Assembly: GCA_023228865.1 (NCBI GenBank)
Contig: JALOAH010000006.1
Location: 1 to 64,000 of the forward strand
DNA length: 64,000 nt
Source: Porticoccaceae bacterium
GTDB lineage: Bacteria > Pseudomonadota > Gammaproteobacteria > Pseudomonadales > Porticoccaceae
Direction: 5' to 3'
Shown here: positions 11,586 to 21,449 of the stretch, one piece after another
Layout of the letters: every line of letters starts with the position of its first letter
Numbering within the stretch: position 1 is the stretch's first letter
Position numbers and translations under genes: made by a program
Notes under the pieces: model-generated
The model's database searches: none
Told to the model about the DNA's origin: nothing
What the model saw: the letters and a program-made list of their open reading frames with translations, nothing else

Positions 11586-12224
11586 TCAGTGGTCGTAAAG
11601 CACATCGACACCTTTGGGAACTTCAAAGGTAAATAAACTCGCGTCGACAGGCTGGTTGGTGGTGACATCCTCAAAATCAATACGGGTTTGCTGCCCCAGG
11701 GTATCCCAAAGAGTCATGGCAACCGGCATACCATCGGCAAATGCCAGTGTCAGCTTCTCGTAAAGAGCGCCGGGATCCCTGGGCACCAGGGTAAAAACTA
11801 CGCCCTTGCCATCATCGAGACTGGATACCTGGTACTTTTCCTCCAGCTGTTCCACCTTGCCGATAAAAAGCACTGCTGGCGTGTTGGCAATATCGTTGTC
11901 AAAGGGACGGATACTGACCTGTTCAAGATCCTGATCGTAGACCCACAGGGTGCTGGCGTCGGATACCACCAGTTGTTCGTAGGGGGCGTCGCTTTTCCAG
12001 TAAACTTTACCGGGGCGGGCGACAATCATGGTGCCGGTGAGCGCCTGAAGCTCGTAGCCTTCCGCATCGCTAACCGTCTGGGCAAAGCGGGCAGAAAGGG
12101 TCTGTAATGGGGACAGCAGGGCATCGAGCCGCTTGCTGCTTTCGGGCTGATGAACGCCCCCCGCCCGGCTCAGGGATGCCGCTGTCAGCAGCAACAAAAA
12201 CAGTAAGCGAACGCAGTTTTTCAT
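11586..12224 (-). CDS. lolA: outer-membrane lipoprotein carrier LolA
   Basis: 212-residue periplasmic protein. A clear Sec signal peptide (basic start, hydrophobic LLFLLLLTAAS, probable cleavage after SRA near residue 21) precedes a LolA domain whose half-barrel region begins LSPLQTLSARFAQTV. LolA takes lipoproteins released by LolCDE and ferries them across the periplasm to LolB. It lies 48 bases after ftsK and 5 bases before rarA, an order conserved in many gammaproteobacteria. Confidence 0.95.
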   Translation of the reverse strand: MKNCVRLLFLLLLTAASLSRAGGVHQPESSKRLDALLSPLQTLSARFAQTVSDAEGYELQALTGTMIVARPGKVYWKSDAPYEQLVVSDASTLWVYDQDLEQVSIRPFDNDIANTPAVLFIGKVEQLEEKYQVSSLDDGKGVVFTLVPRDPGALYEKLTLAFADGMPVAMTLWDTLGQQTRIDFEDVTTNQPVDASLFTFEVPKGVDVLYDH

Positions 12225-12272
12225 AGAAATCTTGGTTATCCGGCAGAAGAGAAGTGGGTATTGTCGTGCTTG

Positions 12273-14642
12273 TCAGCGACGGTTGGGCACCAGAACTTCC
12301 CGGCTGCCATTGGTGTTCATGGTGCTGACAACGCCGGCGGCTTCCATGGTTTCAATCAGCCGGGCAGCGCGATTGTAGCCGATACGGAGTTTGCGCTGTA
12401 CCGCAGAAATCGAGGCCTTGCGACTTTCAATGACAAATTCGACCGCTTCATCATAGAGCTTGTCTGACTCGGGGTCATCATCGCCGCCGCCGTCGCCGCC
12501 GTCCGCATAGCCAGGCACGGGAATTGACGAGGTCGAGTCTTCATCGGTAATTTCCTCCAGATAGCGGGGGACTCCGCGTTTTTTCCAGTCGGCCACCACC
12601 TTGTGAACTTCGTGATCGTCGACGAAAGCGCCGTGTATGCGCACCGGCACGCTGGTGCCTGCAGGCAGATAAAGCATGTCGCCATGGCCGAGCAGTTGAT
12701 CGGCGCCGCCCTGGTCGAGAATGGTGCGGGAATCAATTTTGGAGGACACCTGAAAGGCAATCCGCGAGGGCACATTGGCTTTTATCAGGCCGGTGATCAC
12801 ATCCACCGACGGCCGTTGGGTGGCAAGAATCAGGTGGATTCCCGCCGCCCTCGCCTTTTGGGCGATACGGGCAATCAGCTGCTCCACCTTCTTGCCGACG
12901 ATCATCATCATATCGGCAAATTCGTCGATCACCACCACAATATAGGGCAGTTTTTCCAGCGTCGGCGGCTCTGGAATTTCAATATCGGCAAAAACCCCCG
13001 CGGTGGGATCGTAAACCCACATGGGATCGGGAATCGGCGTTCCAGCGCGAATGGCGTCTTCTACCTTGCGGTTAAATCCGGCCAGGTTACGCACGCCCAT
13101 GGCCGCCATTAGCTTGTAGCGGCGCTCCATTTCGCCGACACACCAGCGCAGGCCACTGGCGGCATCTTTCATGTCGGTGATCACCGGGGTGAGCAGGTGC
13201 GGAATGTCATCGTAAACCGACAATTCGAGCATTTTCGGATCCACCAGTATCAGCCTGACATCCTCCGGGGTGGATTTGTACAGCAGACTCAACAGCATGG
13301 CATTGACGCCTACCGACTTGCCCGAACCTGTGGTTCCCGCCACCAGCAAATGAGGCATGCGGGCGAGATCCGCCACCACCGGCTGACCGGATATATCGTG
13401 CCCCAAAGCAAGGGTTAAAGGGGATTTCGAGTGGTCATAGGTGCTGCTGGAGAGAATTTCACTGAGACGAACAATTTCCCTGTGCTCATTGGGGATTTCA
13501 ATACCCATCACCGATTTGCCGGGAATCACCTCCACGACACGGACGCTGATCACCGCCAGGGATCGCGCCAGATCCCGCGCCAGCCCGGAGATGCGGCTGG
13601 CCTTGATACCTGGAGCCGGTTGAATTTCAAAGCGGGTGATCACCGGCCCCGGCTGAACTTCGACCACTTCAACAGCGATACCGAAATCCTGAAGTTTGAG
13701 TTCCAGCAATCGGGACATGGCCTCGAGGGATTCTTTGGAAAACCCTTTGCCGGAATTTTTAACGGCGGGATCGAGCAGCGACAGGGATGGCAATTCGCCG
13801 CTGACGGGGGTATCTGTAAACAGGGGTACCTGTTTTTCTTTTTCGACTCTGGGGCTGGGCGCCTGGGGCTTGGCGGGGAGATGAATTTCAGGTTCCTTGC
13901 GCTCGCTGATACGCAATGCTTTTTCTTCAACCACGGCTTTGCGGGTTTTTTGCGCCTCTGACGCCAAGCGGCGCTCTTCCATGTCATGGCGGCGCTGGTG
14001 AATTTTTTTACTGACCCAATCAACCAACATAAGCGTGTAGCGGCCAAGGTTGTCGATAATCGCGAGCCAGGACAGATCCGAAAAAATGGTAAGGCCAAAG
14101 AGAAAAACCGCAATCAGGATGAGGGTACCGCCCACATGATTGAACGCGGCGGTAACAGCCTCGCCGAGAATATCGCCGAGGCGTCCGCCGACGCCGACCC
14201 CGGCAGGTAGCGCCGCATTGGCATCTCCGTAGTGGATGGCCGCCAGGGAGGTTGCCGAGGTCATCACCAGAATCAGGCCGACAAAACGCAGGGTAAAGAC
14301 AATCCAGTCAAAAGGTTGCTGATTGACCTGACGGGTTTGGAACACATTCCAGGCGCGCAAAGCCAATAGTGGCGGAAAAAGATAGGCCATGTAGCCAAAC
14401 AGGGAATAGAGCACATCGGCGAGCCAGGCGCCGGTGGCGCCGGCGGCATTGCTGATATCGTCTCTACTGCCAGTGTGGGACCAGCCGGGATCTTCAGGGG
14501 AATAGCTCGCCAGCGCCAGCAGAAGATAAAGGCAAATCAAAAGCCAGCCGATAAGCGCCCCTTCACGGACAATGAGTTTGCCCCGTTCAGTCAATGGCTG
14601 TTTCGGCCTGTCCGCGCTTTTCTTAGGATTTCTCTTTGCCAA
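12273..14642 (-). CDS. ftsK: DNA translocase FtsK
   Basis: 789-residue septal DNA pump. Four membrane segments lie at about residues 28-47, 73-98, 112-136 and 165-198. A short charged linker (about 210-300) follows, then the alpha/beta motor with Walker A GTTGSGKS at 436-443 and Walker [15 protein letters not shown]-terminal winged-helix gamma domain ends the protein and reads KOPS sites. The linker is far shorter than the roughly 600 residues in E. coli FtsK, as in Pseudomonas. FtsK coordinates XerCD dimer resolution at dif with division. It is divergent from trxB across 160 bases. Confidence 0.97.
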   Translation of the reverse strand: MAKRNPKKSADRPKQPLTERGKLIVREGALIGWLLICLYLLLALASYSPEDPGWSHTGSRDDISNAAGATGAWLADVLYSLFGYMAYLFPPLLALRAWNVFQTRQVNQQPFDWIVFTLRFVGLILVMTSATSLAAIHYGDANAALPAGVGVGGRLGDILGEAVTAAFNHVGGTLILIAVFLFGLTIFSDLSWLAIIDNLGRYTLMLVDWVSKKIHQRRHDMEERRLASEAQKTRKAVVEEKALRISERKEPEIHLPAKPQAPSPRVEKEKQVPLFTDTPVSGELPSLSLLDPAVKNSGKGFSKESLEAMSRLLELKLQDFGIAVEVVEVQPGPVITRFEIQPAPGIKASRISGLARDLARSLAVISVRVVEVIPGKSVMGIEIPNEHREIVRLSEILSSSTYDHSKSPLTLALGHDISGQPVVADLARMPHLLVAGTTGSGKSVGVNAMLLSLLYKSTPEDVRLILVDPKMLELSVYDDIPHLLTPVITDMKDAASGLRWCVGEMERRYKLMAAMGVRNLAGFNRKVEDAIRAGTPIPDPMWVYDPTAGVFADIEIPEPPTLEKLPYIVVVIDEFADMMMIVGKKVEQLIARIAQKARAAGIHLILATQRPSVDVITGLIKANVPSRIAFQVSSKIDSRTILDQGGADQLLGHGDMLYLPAGTSVPVRIHGAFVDDHEVHKVVADWKKRGVPRYLEEITDEDSTSSIPVPGYADGGDGGGDDDPESDKLYDEAVEFVIESRKASISAVQRKLRIGYNRAARLIETMEAAGVVSTMNTNGSREVLVPNRR

Positions 14643-14709
14643 ACCTGCTTCCCGGCATATTGCAACGACGCCTATTGTAATACCTGAAATGCGAATAGCC
14701 AGCGATTAA

Positions 14710-15753
<1,044 letters not shown>

Positions 15754-15774
15754 GTCGGGCACAGCGCTCTTGTT

Positions 15775-16500
15775 ATGGAACTTTCCTGGATAGACGGGGA
15801 CAACCCCGTGTTTCCCCACCCCAGCAAAGCCCTCGCCGAACCGGACGGTCTTTTGGCGGTGGGCGGCAATCTCGACGCCAGCACCCTGTTAACCGCCTAT
15901 AAAAAAGGCATCTTTCCCTGGTATGAAGAAACCCAGCCGATCTTGTGGTGGAGCCCGGCACACAGAGCCGTGCTCAAACCCGGCCAGGAGCATATCGGCA
16001 AAACCCTGCGCAAATTTTTGCGCACCTGTGATTTCCGGCTATCAACCAACAGCGCCTTTGATGATGTCATTGCCGCCTGCGCCGCTCCCCGCGCCACTGC
16101 CAGGGGCACCTGGATTACTGGAGCGATGATCTCCGCCTACAAGGAGCTCCACAGGCTGGGTCATGCCCACTCCCTGGAATGCTGGCATCAGGATAGGCTC
16201 GTCGGCGGCCTCTACGGCGTTCAGGTGGGCGCCCTGTTCTGTGGCGAATCCATGTTCAGCCGCGTCAGCAACGGCTCAAAAATCGCCTTTGTCGGTCTTT
16301 CTCAAACCCTGGCGAGAAAAGGATTCAAGCTGATCGACTGCCAGCTTGAAAATGCCCATCTCCTTAACCTGGGCGTCAGTGTTGTGCCCAGGGAGCATTT
16401 TTTGGAAATGCTAGCCCAAGCGGCGGATGAGGGTATACACTGGCCGCAGAGCACGGAATTTAACTCTGCCATCTCCAGTTTTAAGGAGTGCCGCCAATGA
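15775..16500 (+). CDS. aat: leucyl/phenylalanyl-tRNA-protein transferase
   Basis: 241-residue transferase that adds leucine or phenylalanine from aminoacyl-tRNA to proteins beginning with Lys or Arg, turning them into ClpS-ClpAP substrates. Family signatures include FPHPSKAL near the N-terminus, GLLAVGGNL, the KGIFPWY motif, WWSP and the C-terminal FCGESMFSR. The length fits E. coli Aat (234). It starts 21 bases after trxB and its stop overlaps the bpt start (ATGA). ClpA and ClpS, the downstream machinery, are encoded 1.2-4 kb away. Confidence 0.97.
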   Translation: MELSWIDGDNPVFPHPSKALAEPDGLLAVGGNLDASTLLTAYKKGIFPWYEETQPILWWSPAHRAVLKPGQEHIGKTLRKFLRTCDFRLSTNSAFDDVIAACAAPRATARGTWITGAMISAYKELHRLGHAHSLECWHQDRLVGGLYGVQVGALFCGESMFSRVSNGSKIAFVGLSQTLARKGFKLIDCQLENAHLLNLGVSVVPREHFLEMLAQAADEGIHWPQSTEFNSAISSFKECRQ

Positions 16501-17252
16501 CCAGAGATGTTTCGCCCGACCTCCGCTATGTTCGCCTCTACTTTACAAGGCCACATAAGTGCAGCTATCTGCCGGAAAGGGAGGCGATCACCAGCTTTGT
16601 CGATCCCTGCACCAGTGTCGATTCATCACTGTACAGCCACCTCTCCCGCCTCGGTTTTCGCCGCAGCGGAAAATTTTTCTACGCGCCAAGTTGCGGCAGC
16701 TGCCAAGCCTGCATCGCCAGCCGCATTGTGGTTCCCGCTTTCCGGCTAAGTCGCTCATTTCGCCGCTGTCTCAACAAAAACAGCGATCTTCACCGCTCCC
16801 TGGTGGCAAAGATTGACCATCGCGAGCACTACCCGCTGTTTGAACGCTACATCACCGCCCGACATCAGGATGGCGATATGTACCCCCCCAATCCTGAGCA
16901 GTACATGGATTTCCTCGGCGAAGGCAGTGACTACACCAGATACCTGGAATTCCGCCTCAATAACAAGCTGGTTGGCTGCTCTGTGCTGGATCTTCTCGAC
17001 GACGGCATTTCCGCCATCTATAGCTATTTTTGCCCTGAGGAAGAAAGCCGAAGCCCCGGAACCCTGGCGGTGTTGTCGTTGCTGAATCTCGCCAAGGATA
17101 TGCATTTGCCCTATGTTTATTTGGGCTACTGGATCGAGGGCTGCCGAAAAATGGAATACAAAAACCGGTTCCAGCCCCAGGAACTTTTTATTGGCAACCG
17201 CTGGGTTCAATACCAAAGTAGGGAAACCTGCGGAACTTCTTTGCCTTCTTGA
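16497..17252 (+). CDS. bpt: aspartate/glutamate leucyltransferase Bpt
   Basis: 251-residue member of the bacterial Ate1-like family that transfers leucine to N-terminal Asp and Glu (Bpt in Vibrio vulnificus). The N-terminal domain holds the conserved cysteine cluster [11 protein letters not shown] and the preceding CSYLP. The C-terminal GNAT-like domain contains the conserved [15 protein letters not shown] stretch. The ATG at 16497 overlaps the aat stop codon (ATGA); another start three codons upstream is less likely. With Aat it gives the cell two ways to make N-terminal leucine degrons. Confidence 0.95.
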   Translation: MTRDVSPDLRYVRLYFTRPHKCSYLPEREAITSFVDPCTSVDSSLYSHLSRLGFRRSGKFFYAPSCGSCQACIASRIVVPAFRLSRSFRRCLNKNSDLHRSLVAKIDHREHYPLFERYITARHQDGDMYPPNPEQYMDFLGEGSDYTRYLEFRLNNKLVGCSVLDLLDDGISAIYSYFCPEEESRSPGTLAVLSLLNLAKDMHLPYVYLGYWIEGCRKMEYKNRFQPQELFIGNRWVQYQSRETCGTSLPS

Positions 17253-17409
17253 TGGAATTAGGGCAAAATCCCGCACCAAATTAAGTGCCTTTACCTTAAA
17301 CAGCCGTTTGAGCCAGGCCTTTTCAGGCCGAGCGTCCTGCGCAGCATTTTTCAGCGCACGCTGGCAAGTCCCTTATTTAGCAAGTACCTTTGAGGAGTTC
17401 AGGAGATAT

Positions 17410-17628
17410 ATGGCAAAAGAAGACCATATTGAAATGGAAGGTGAAGTCATCGATACCCTTCCCAACACCACATTTCGCGTCAAACTGGAAAATGGCCATG
17501 TCGTCACTGCGCACATTTCCGGAAAAATGCGCAAAAACTATATCCGCATCCTCACCGGCGACAAGGTCAAGGTTGAACTGACCCCCTACGACCTGAGCAA
17601 AGGCCGCATCACCTACCGCGCCCGCTAA
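17410..17628 (+). CDS. infA: translation initiation factor IF-1
   Basis: 72-residue OB-fold protein that binds the ribosomal A site during initiation together with IF-2 and IF-3. The sequence [13 protein letters not shown] at the start and GRITYRAR at the end are classic, and the length equals E. coli IF-1 (72). An AGGAG site lies just upstream of the ATG at 17410. The frame is open further 5' but that extension has no family similarity. It sits 157 bases after bpt and converges on clpA. Confidence 0.98.
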   Translation: MAKEDHIEMEGEVIDTLPNTTFRVKLENGHVVTAHISGKMRKNYIRILTGDKVKVELTPYDLSKGRITYRAR

Positions 17629-17651
17629 AAGAGTCGAGCGCAGCTGCTGTG

Positions 17652-17667
17652 CCCGGAAAAATCCGGG
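17652..17667. terminator. small hairpin between infA and clpA
   Basis: CCCGGA-AAAA-TCCGGG forms a six-pair stem in the 39-base spacer between the convergent infA and clpA genes. There is no T-tract on either side, so an intrinsic terminator is only possible, not shown. Confidence 0.25.
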
Positions 17668-19944
17668 TCAGGCAACCGCTTCTTCGGCAAACTGCAGCAC
17701 GATCTCGTCATTCTCCACCGTCACATGGACTTCACCGCCGGATTCCGATAGGGAACCAAAAAGCAGTTCATTGGCGAGGGGTTTCTTGAGTTTTTCCTGA
17801 ATCAGACGCGCCATGGGTCTTGCACCCATTTTTTCATCGTAACCGTGGAGGGCAAACCAAGCGCGGGCGCGATCATCCACATCGAGAGTCACTTTTTTAG
17901 TGTCCAGTTTTGCCTGCAGCTCGGTAAGGAACTTGTCGACCACCGTCATAATGACGCTCGGGGGCAGTGATTTAAACTGAATAATACCGTCGAGGCGATT
18001 GCGAAACTCCGGCGTAAACATTTTCTTGATCGCTTCCATGGCGTCTGTTGAATGATCCTGGTGGGCAAAGCCAACGGATGCCCTACTTTGCAGTTCGGCG
18101 CCGGCATTGGTGGTCATGATTAAAATGATATGGCGAAAATCCGCCTTGCGACCGTTATTGTCGGTGAGCGTGCCGTGATCCATAACCTGAAGGAGCAGGT
18201 TAAACACATCGGGATGAGCCTTTTCAATTTCGTCGAGGAGAACCACGGCATGGGGATGTTTGGTCACCGCATCGGTGAGGAGGCCGCCCTGATCAAAGCC
18301 GATGTAGCCGGGAGGGGCACCAATCAGACGGGAAACCGTGTGGCGTTCCATATACTCAGACATGTCAAAACGAATCAGTTCAATGCCCAGCACATGGGCA
18401 AGCTGCCGGGAAACTTCGGTCTTGCCCACTCCTGTGGGGCCGGCAAAGAGAAAACTGCCAATGGGTTTTTCGCCGTCGCGCAGACCGGCGCGCGCCATTT
18501 TGATGGCCGTCGCCAGTGCGTCGATACCCTCATCCTGGCCAAAAACCACCATTTTCAGCTGCTGATCCAGGTTGCGCAGCTGCTCCTTGTCAGAAGCGGA
18601 GACACTTTTGGGTGGAATGCGGGCAATTTTGGCGACAACCTGTTCAATTTCTGCAACACCAACGATTTTTTTGCGTTTGCTGACGGGCAGTAACTGCTGG
18701 TAGGCGCCGGCCTCGTCGAGAACGTCAATGGCTTTGTCAGGCAGAAAGCGGTCGGAGATATGACGCTCGGCCAGCTCGGCGGCGGACTTTAGCGCCGCAT
18801 TGGTAAAGCGCAGCCCGTGATGTTCTTCAAAACGGGACTTGAGACCTTTGAGAATACGGTAGGTTTCGTCGACACTGGGCTCCGGCACATCCACTTTTTG
18901 AAAGCGGCGGGAAAGTGCCCTGTCCTTCTCAAAAATACCCCGGTATTCCTGGTAGGTGGTCGAACCTATGCAGCGAATTTTACCGGAGGTCAGCAAGGGC
19001 TTCAGCAGATTCGAGGCATCCATCACGCCACCGGACGCAGCACCCGCACCAATAATGGTATGGATTTCATCGATAAACAAAATTGCGTGATCTATTTTCT
19101 CAAGTTCCTTCAGCAACCCTTTGAATCTTTTCTCAAAATCACCTCTATATTTTGTCCCAGCGAGGAGCGCACCAAGATCGAGAGAGTAAACGACGCTGGC
19201 GCTGATAACATCGGGAACCTCTTTGTCGACGATGCGCTTGGCCAGACCTTCGGCAATAGCGGTTTTGCCAACGCCGGATTCACCCACCAACAAGGGGTTG
19301 TTTTTGCGACGCCGCGACAGGATCTGACAGACTCTTTCAAGCTCCGCAGCACGCCCCACCAATGGGTCGATCAAGCCTTTTTTGGCCTGAACATTGAGAT
19401 TGCTGGCAAACTGCTCAAGCATACTTTCACCAGCGGCTTCTCCCTGTGCCTGATCACCACCCTGCTGGCGAACATTTTCACCCTCGGCGCCCTTGTCCCC
19501 CTGATCCACATACTTGGCGATCCCGTGGGAGATGTAATTAACAATATCTATGCGGGTGACATTTTGCAGGCGCAGAAAATAAACCGCCTGGCTCTCCTGT
19601 TCACTGAATATGGCGACCAGTACGTTGGCACCCTGCACTTCGGTCTTTCCGGAAGACTGAACGTGAAATACCGCCCGCTGTAAAACCCGTTGAAAGCCAA
19701 GGGTCGGCTGGGTTTGGGTGTTTTCATCATCGTTTTTGATAATGGGCGTTGTCGATTCAATAAACTCATCGAGATCCTTGCGCAGCGCGTCAAAATTGAT
19801 GCCGCAGGCTCTGAGCACATCACTGGCAGAATGATTGTCCAGCAGCGCCAGCAACAGGTGTTCAACGGTCATAAATTCGTGCCGCCTCTCCCTGGCAACC
19901 CTGAAGGCATTGTTCAGGGTGTCTTCAAGTTCTTTGCTAAGCAT
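17668..19944 (-). CDS. clpA: ATP-dependent Clp protease ATP-binding subunit ClpA
   Basis: 758-residue AAA+ unfoldase with the Clp N-domain (about 1-145), D1 Walker A GESGVGKT at 221-228, D2 Walker A GPTGVGKT at 502-509 and a C-terminal D2-small domain. It unfolds substrates, including those brought by ClpS, and feeds them to ClpP (not in this window). The loop that docks on ClpP reads VGF at 624-626 where E. coli has IGL; both are hydrophobic. It lies 65 bases downstream of clpS in the usual clpS-clpA order, with infA converging from the other side. Confidence 0.98.
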   Translation of the reverse strand: MLSKELEDTLNNAFRVARERRHEFMTVEHLLLALLDNHSASDVLRACGINFDALRKDLDEFIESTTPIIKNDDENTQTQPTLGFQRVLQRAVFHVQSSGKTEVQGANVLVAIFSEQESQAVYFLRLQNVTRIDIVNYISHGIAKYVDQGDKGAEGENVRQQGGDQAQGEAAGESMLEQFASNLNVQAKKGLIDPLVGRAAELERVCQILSRRRKNNPLLVGESGVGKTAIAEGLAKRIVDKEVPDVISASVVYSLDLGALLAGTKYRGDFEKRFKGLLKELEKIDHAILFIDEIHTIIGAGAASGGVMDASNLLKPLLTSGKIRCIGSTTYQEYRGIFEKDRALSRRFQKVDVPEPSVDETYRILKGLKSRFEEHHGLRFTNAALKSAAELAERHISDRFLPDKAIDVLDEAGAYQQLLPVSKRKKIVGVAEIEQVVAKIARIPPKSVSASDKEQLRNLDQQLKMVVFGQDEGIDALATAIKMARAGLRDGEKPIGSFLFAGPTGVGKTEVSRQLAHVLGIELIRFDMSEYMERHTVSRLIGAPPGYIGFDQGGLLTDAVTKHPHAVVLLDEIEKAHPDVFNLLLQVMDHGTLTDNNGRKADFRHIILIMTTNAGAELQSRASVGFAHQDHSTDAMEAIKKMFTPEFRNRLDGIIQFKSLPPSVIMTVVDKFLTELQAKLDTKKVTLDVDDRARAWFALHGYDEKMGARPMARLIQEKLKKPLANELLFGSLSESGGEVHVTVENDEIVLQFAEEAVA

Positions 19945-20009
19945 GGCTCGGACTCCAAGGTTTCATTGACCAGACGCTGTTCGAAGAGCAAAACGCCAAA
20001 CGATACTGC

Positions 20010-20396
20010 TTAATCATTGTCATCTGCAGGCTCAATTTCACAGATCAACGGATGCTCGTTTTCCCTGGCGAACTGATTGACCTGGCTCATTTTGGTTTCG
20101 GCGACATCGCGGGTAAACACACCACAAACCGCTCTTCCCTCTGTGTGAACTTTAAGCATAATTCGTACCGCAAGCTCTCTTTCAAGGTGAAAGAACAATT
20201 CGAGAATGCCGACAACAAATTCCATGGGGGTGTAATCATCGTTAAGCAACACCACCTGATACATGGGCGGACGCTTAAGCCTGGCTTTTTCCACCTCGGC
20301 AACCAGTCCGTGGCCACCCTGGCGGTCAATATGGCTGCCATGATCGTCCGAACCTGCATAAATCAACACGTTAACTGCTTTCTCCATTGTAACCAT
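20010..20396 (-). CDS. clpS: Clp protease adaptor ClpS
   Basis: Adaptor that binds N-degrons (N-terminal Leu, Phe, Tyr, Trp) and delivers them to ClpA. The core from about residue 40 shows [19 protein letters not shown], the binding-pocket asparagine and aspartates, and later [11 protein letters not shown]. Read from the ATG at 20396 the protein has 128 residues, against about 106 in E. coli, with a longer acidic/His-Gly-rich N-terminal tail. A second ATG at 20387 and a GTG at 20369 are also possible starts and no start has a strong ribosome binding site, so the N-terminus is uncertain. The core assignment is firm. Confidence 0.95.
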   Translation of the reverse strand: MVTMEKAVNVLIYAGSDDHGSHIDRQGGHGLVAEVEKARLKRPPMYQVVLLNDDYTPMEFVVGILELFFHLERELAVRIMLKVHTEGRAVCGVFTRDVAETKMSQVNQFARENEHPLICEIEPADDND

Positions 20397-20417
20397 AACA
20401 AGTAACTGCTCATCTCT

Positions 20418-20446
20418 ATTCTAGCGCGGGAAAAAAAATTTATCAG
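20418..20446 (-). promoter_or_regulatory. candidate promoter of clpS
   Basis: On the minus strand CTGATA (20446-20441) and TAGAAT (20423-20418) are 17 bases apart, matching 4/6 and 5/6 of the sigma-70 consensus. The transcript would start near 20411, leaving a very short leader before the ATG at 20396, which may favour one of the internal starts. Confidence 0.4.
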
Positions 20447-20479
20447 GGACTTGTCCTGCTGTTTATTGAAAAATTAGAC

Positions 20480-20508
20480 TTGACTTGGACACAAAATAAA
20501 GATATTAG
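20480..20508 (+). promoter_or_regulatory. candidate promoter of cspD-like gene
   Basis: TTGACT at 20480-20485 and TATTAG at 20503-20508 are spaced by exactly 17 bases in an AT-rich spacer. Initiation near 20515 would leave a leader of about 80 bases, a plausible length for a cold-shock-family mRNA. Confidence 0.5.
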
Positions 20509-20594
20509 TTTACGGCCTGATTTTGATGTGCTTTTCAACTCGTCGGGCGAAGACATAACAATTAATAAAATCCTGATTTTAGGCGGAGATTTTT

Positions 20595-20816
20595 ATGCCA
20601 AAAGGAACCGTTAAGTGGTTTAACAATGCCAAAGGCTACGGCTTCATTCTCACTGAAGACGGCAGCAATGATATCTTTGCACACTTTTCAGCGATCAGCA
20701 TGGAAGGATACAAAACTCTCAAGGCAGGCCAGGAAGTCACCTTCAATATCATCAAGGGGGAAAAAGGTCTTCACGCCACGGATATAGCCCCCATCAGTAA
20801 AACCTCATCCGAATAG
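20595..20816 (+). CDS. cspD: cold-shock-domain protein, CspD-like
   Basis: 73-residue single cold-shock domain. The RNA-binding motifs are KGYGFI (RNP1) and DIFAHF (RNP2), and the start [17 protein letters not shown] is typical. Its place next to clpS and divergent from it matches the cspD position in E. coli and Pseudomonas. CspD of E. coli is a stationary-phase inhibitor of replication initiation, while other members are RNA chaperones. The length and context favour CspD, but sequence alone does not separate the subfamilies with certainty. An AGGCGGAG site precedes the ATG. Confidence 0.92.
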   Translation: MPKGTVKWFNNAKGYGFILTEDGSNDIFAHFSAISMEGYKTLKAGQEVTFNIIKGEKGLHATDIAPISKTSSE

Positions 20817-20984
20817 CACCGCAACGAATAAAACCATTTTCAAACCATCCAGGGATAAAAACAGCTGGATGCCACACATTTTGACACTGGAATGCAGCCA
20901 TCGCCGAGTGAGCGCAGCGCAATGACTGGCTTTTGCCTGTATTCAAGAGAATCCCACCCAATACCTTAGGCACTCAAATCGAGG
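20817..20984. other. spacer after cspD, no gene seen
   Basis: First half of the 337-base gap between cspD and the dodecin gene. It holds a weak seven-pair inverted repeat (CATCCAG / CTGGATG, around 20845-20871) with no T-tract, and an isolated perfect TTGACA at 20881 without a matching -10. No open frame of interest is visible on either strand. Confidence 0.5.
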
Positions 20985-21139
20985 TTAAAGGTAATTGCGG
21001 CTCACAAACCCTTTGCTATCGACCCGGCAAACTTTTATATCAGGTTGATGGGTGCTAGGACGTGCGCAATAAAATAGATAGGAGATCTATTTTATTGCCG
21101 GGTCAATAATGTACTACCTTTAAAGGTGAATCCATCAAC
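20985..21139 (+). promoter_or_regulatory. nested inverted repeats upstream of the dodecin gene
   Basis: Four perfect inverted repeats lie in 155 bases just before the dodecin start. The innermost is a 14-base palindrome pair at 21066-21079 and 21085-21098 around the loop AGGAG. A second pair is GACCCGGCAA (21021-21030) with TTGCCGGGTC (21095-21104), which shares bases with the first, so the two are mutually exclusive. A third is TTAAAGGTA (20985-20993) with TACCTTTAA (21115-21123). A fourth is GTTGATGG (21044-21051) with CCATCAAC (21132-21139), which ends one base before the AGGAAG ribosome binding site. This could be a switching mRNA leader. Alternatively the central palindrome is an operator, since TTGATG (21045-21050) and AATAAA (21068-21073) could form a promoter with 17-base spacing. 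Confidence 0.55.
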
Positions 21140-21153
21140 AGGAAGCGCCTGCC

Positions 21154-21363
21154 ATGAGCAATCATGTCTATAAAATAGTTGATATCGTCGGATCCTCATC
21201 AAAATCCATTGAGGACGCCATTGAACGCGCCATCGGCAGAAGTTCTGAAAGCCTCGAACATATCGACTGGTTTGAAGTGGCCGAAATTCGCGGCCACATC
21301 ACCGATGGCAAGGTCAGCCATTATCAAGTGGCCATCAAACTGGGATTTAGACTCAACGAATAA
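21154..21363 (+). CDS. dodecin family flavin-binding protein
   Basis: 69-residue protein matching the dodecin fold (beta-alpha-beta-beta). Recognisable blocks are HVYKIVDIVGSS, SIEDAIERAI, the conserved WFEVAEIRG with the flavin-stacking Trp, and a final HYQVAIKLGFRL. Dodecins assemble into hollow dodecamers that store or buffer flavins (riboflavin, FMN or FAD) or CoA in the cytoplasm. An AGGAAG site precedes the ATG. It stands alone between cspD and the convergent pepN, with an elaborate upstream region described separately. Confidence 0.93.
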   Translation: MSNHVYKIVDIVGSSSKSIEDAIERAIGRSSESLEHIDWFEVAEIRGHITDGKVSHYQVAIKLGFRLNE

Positions 21364-21449
21364 CCCTTCCAGCGACAGGAGCGGCGACGGCCTGTGGCTT
21401 GACGCCGCTGCTTTCCACGGGAGACGCTGAAGCGCCTCTGGCCATTCCG

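Noticed and set aside
20881..20886. Perfect TTGACA between cspD and the dodecin gene
   Set aside because: No acceptable -10 element lies 16-18 bases downstream, so it is not called as a promoter.
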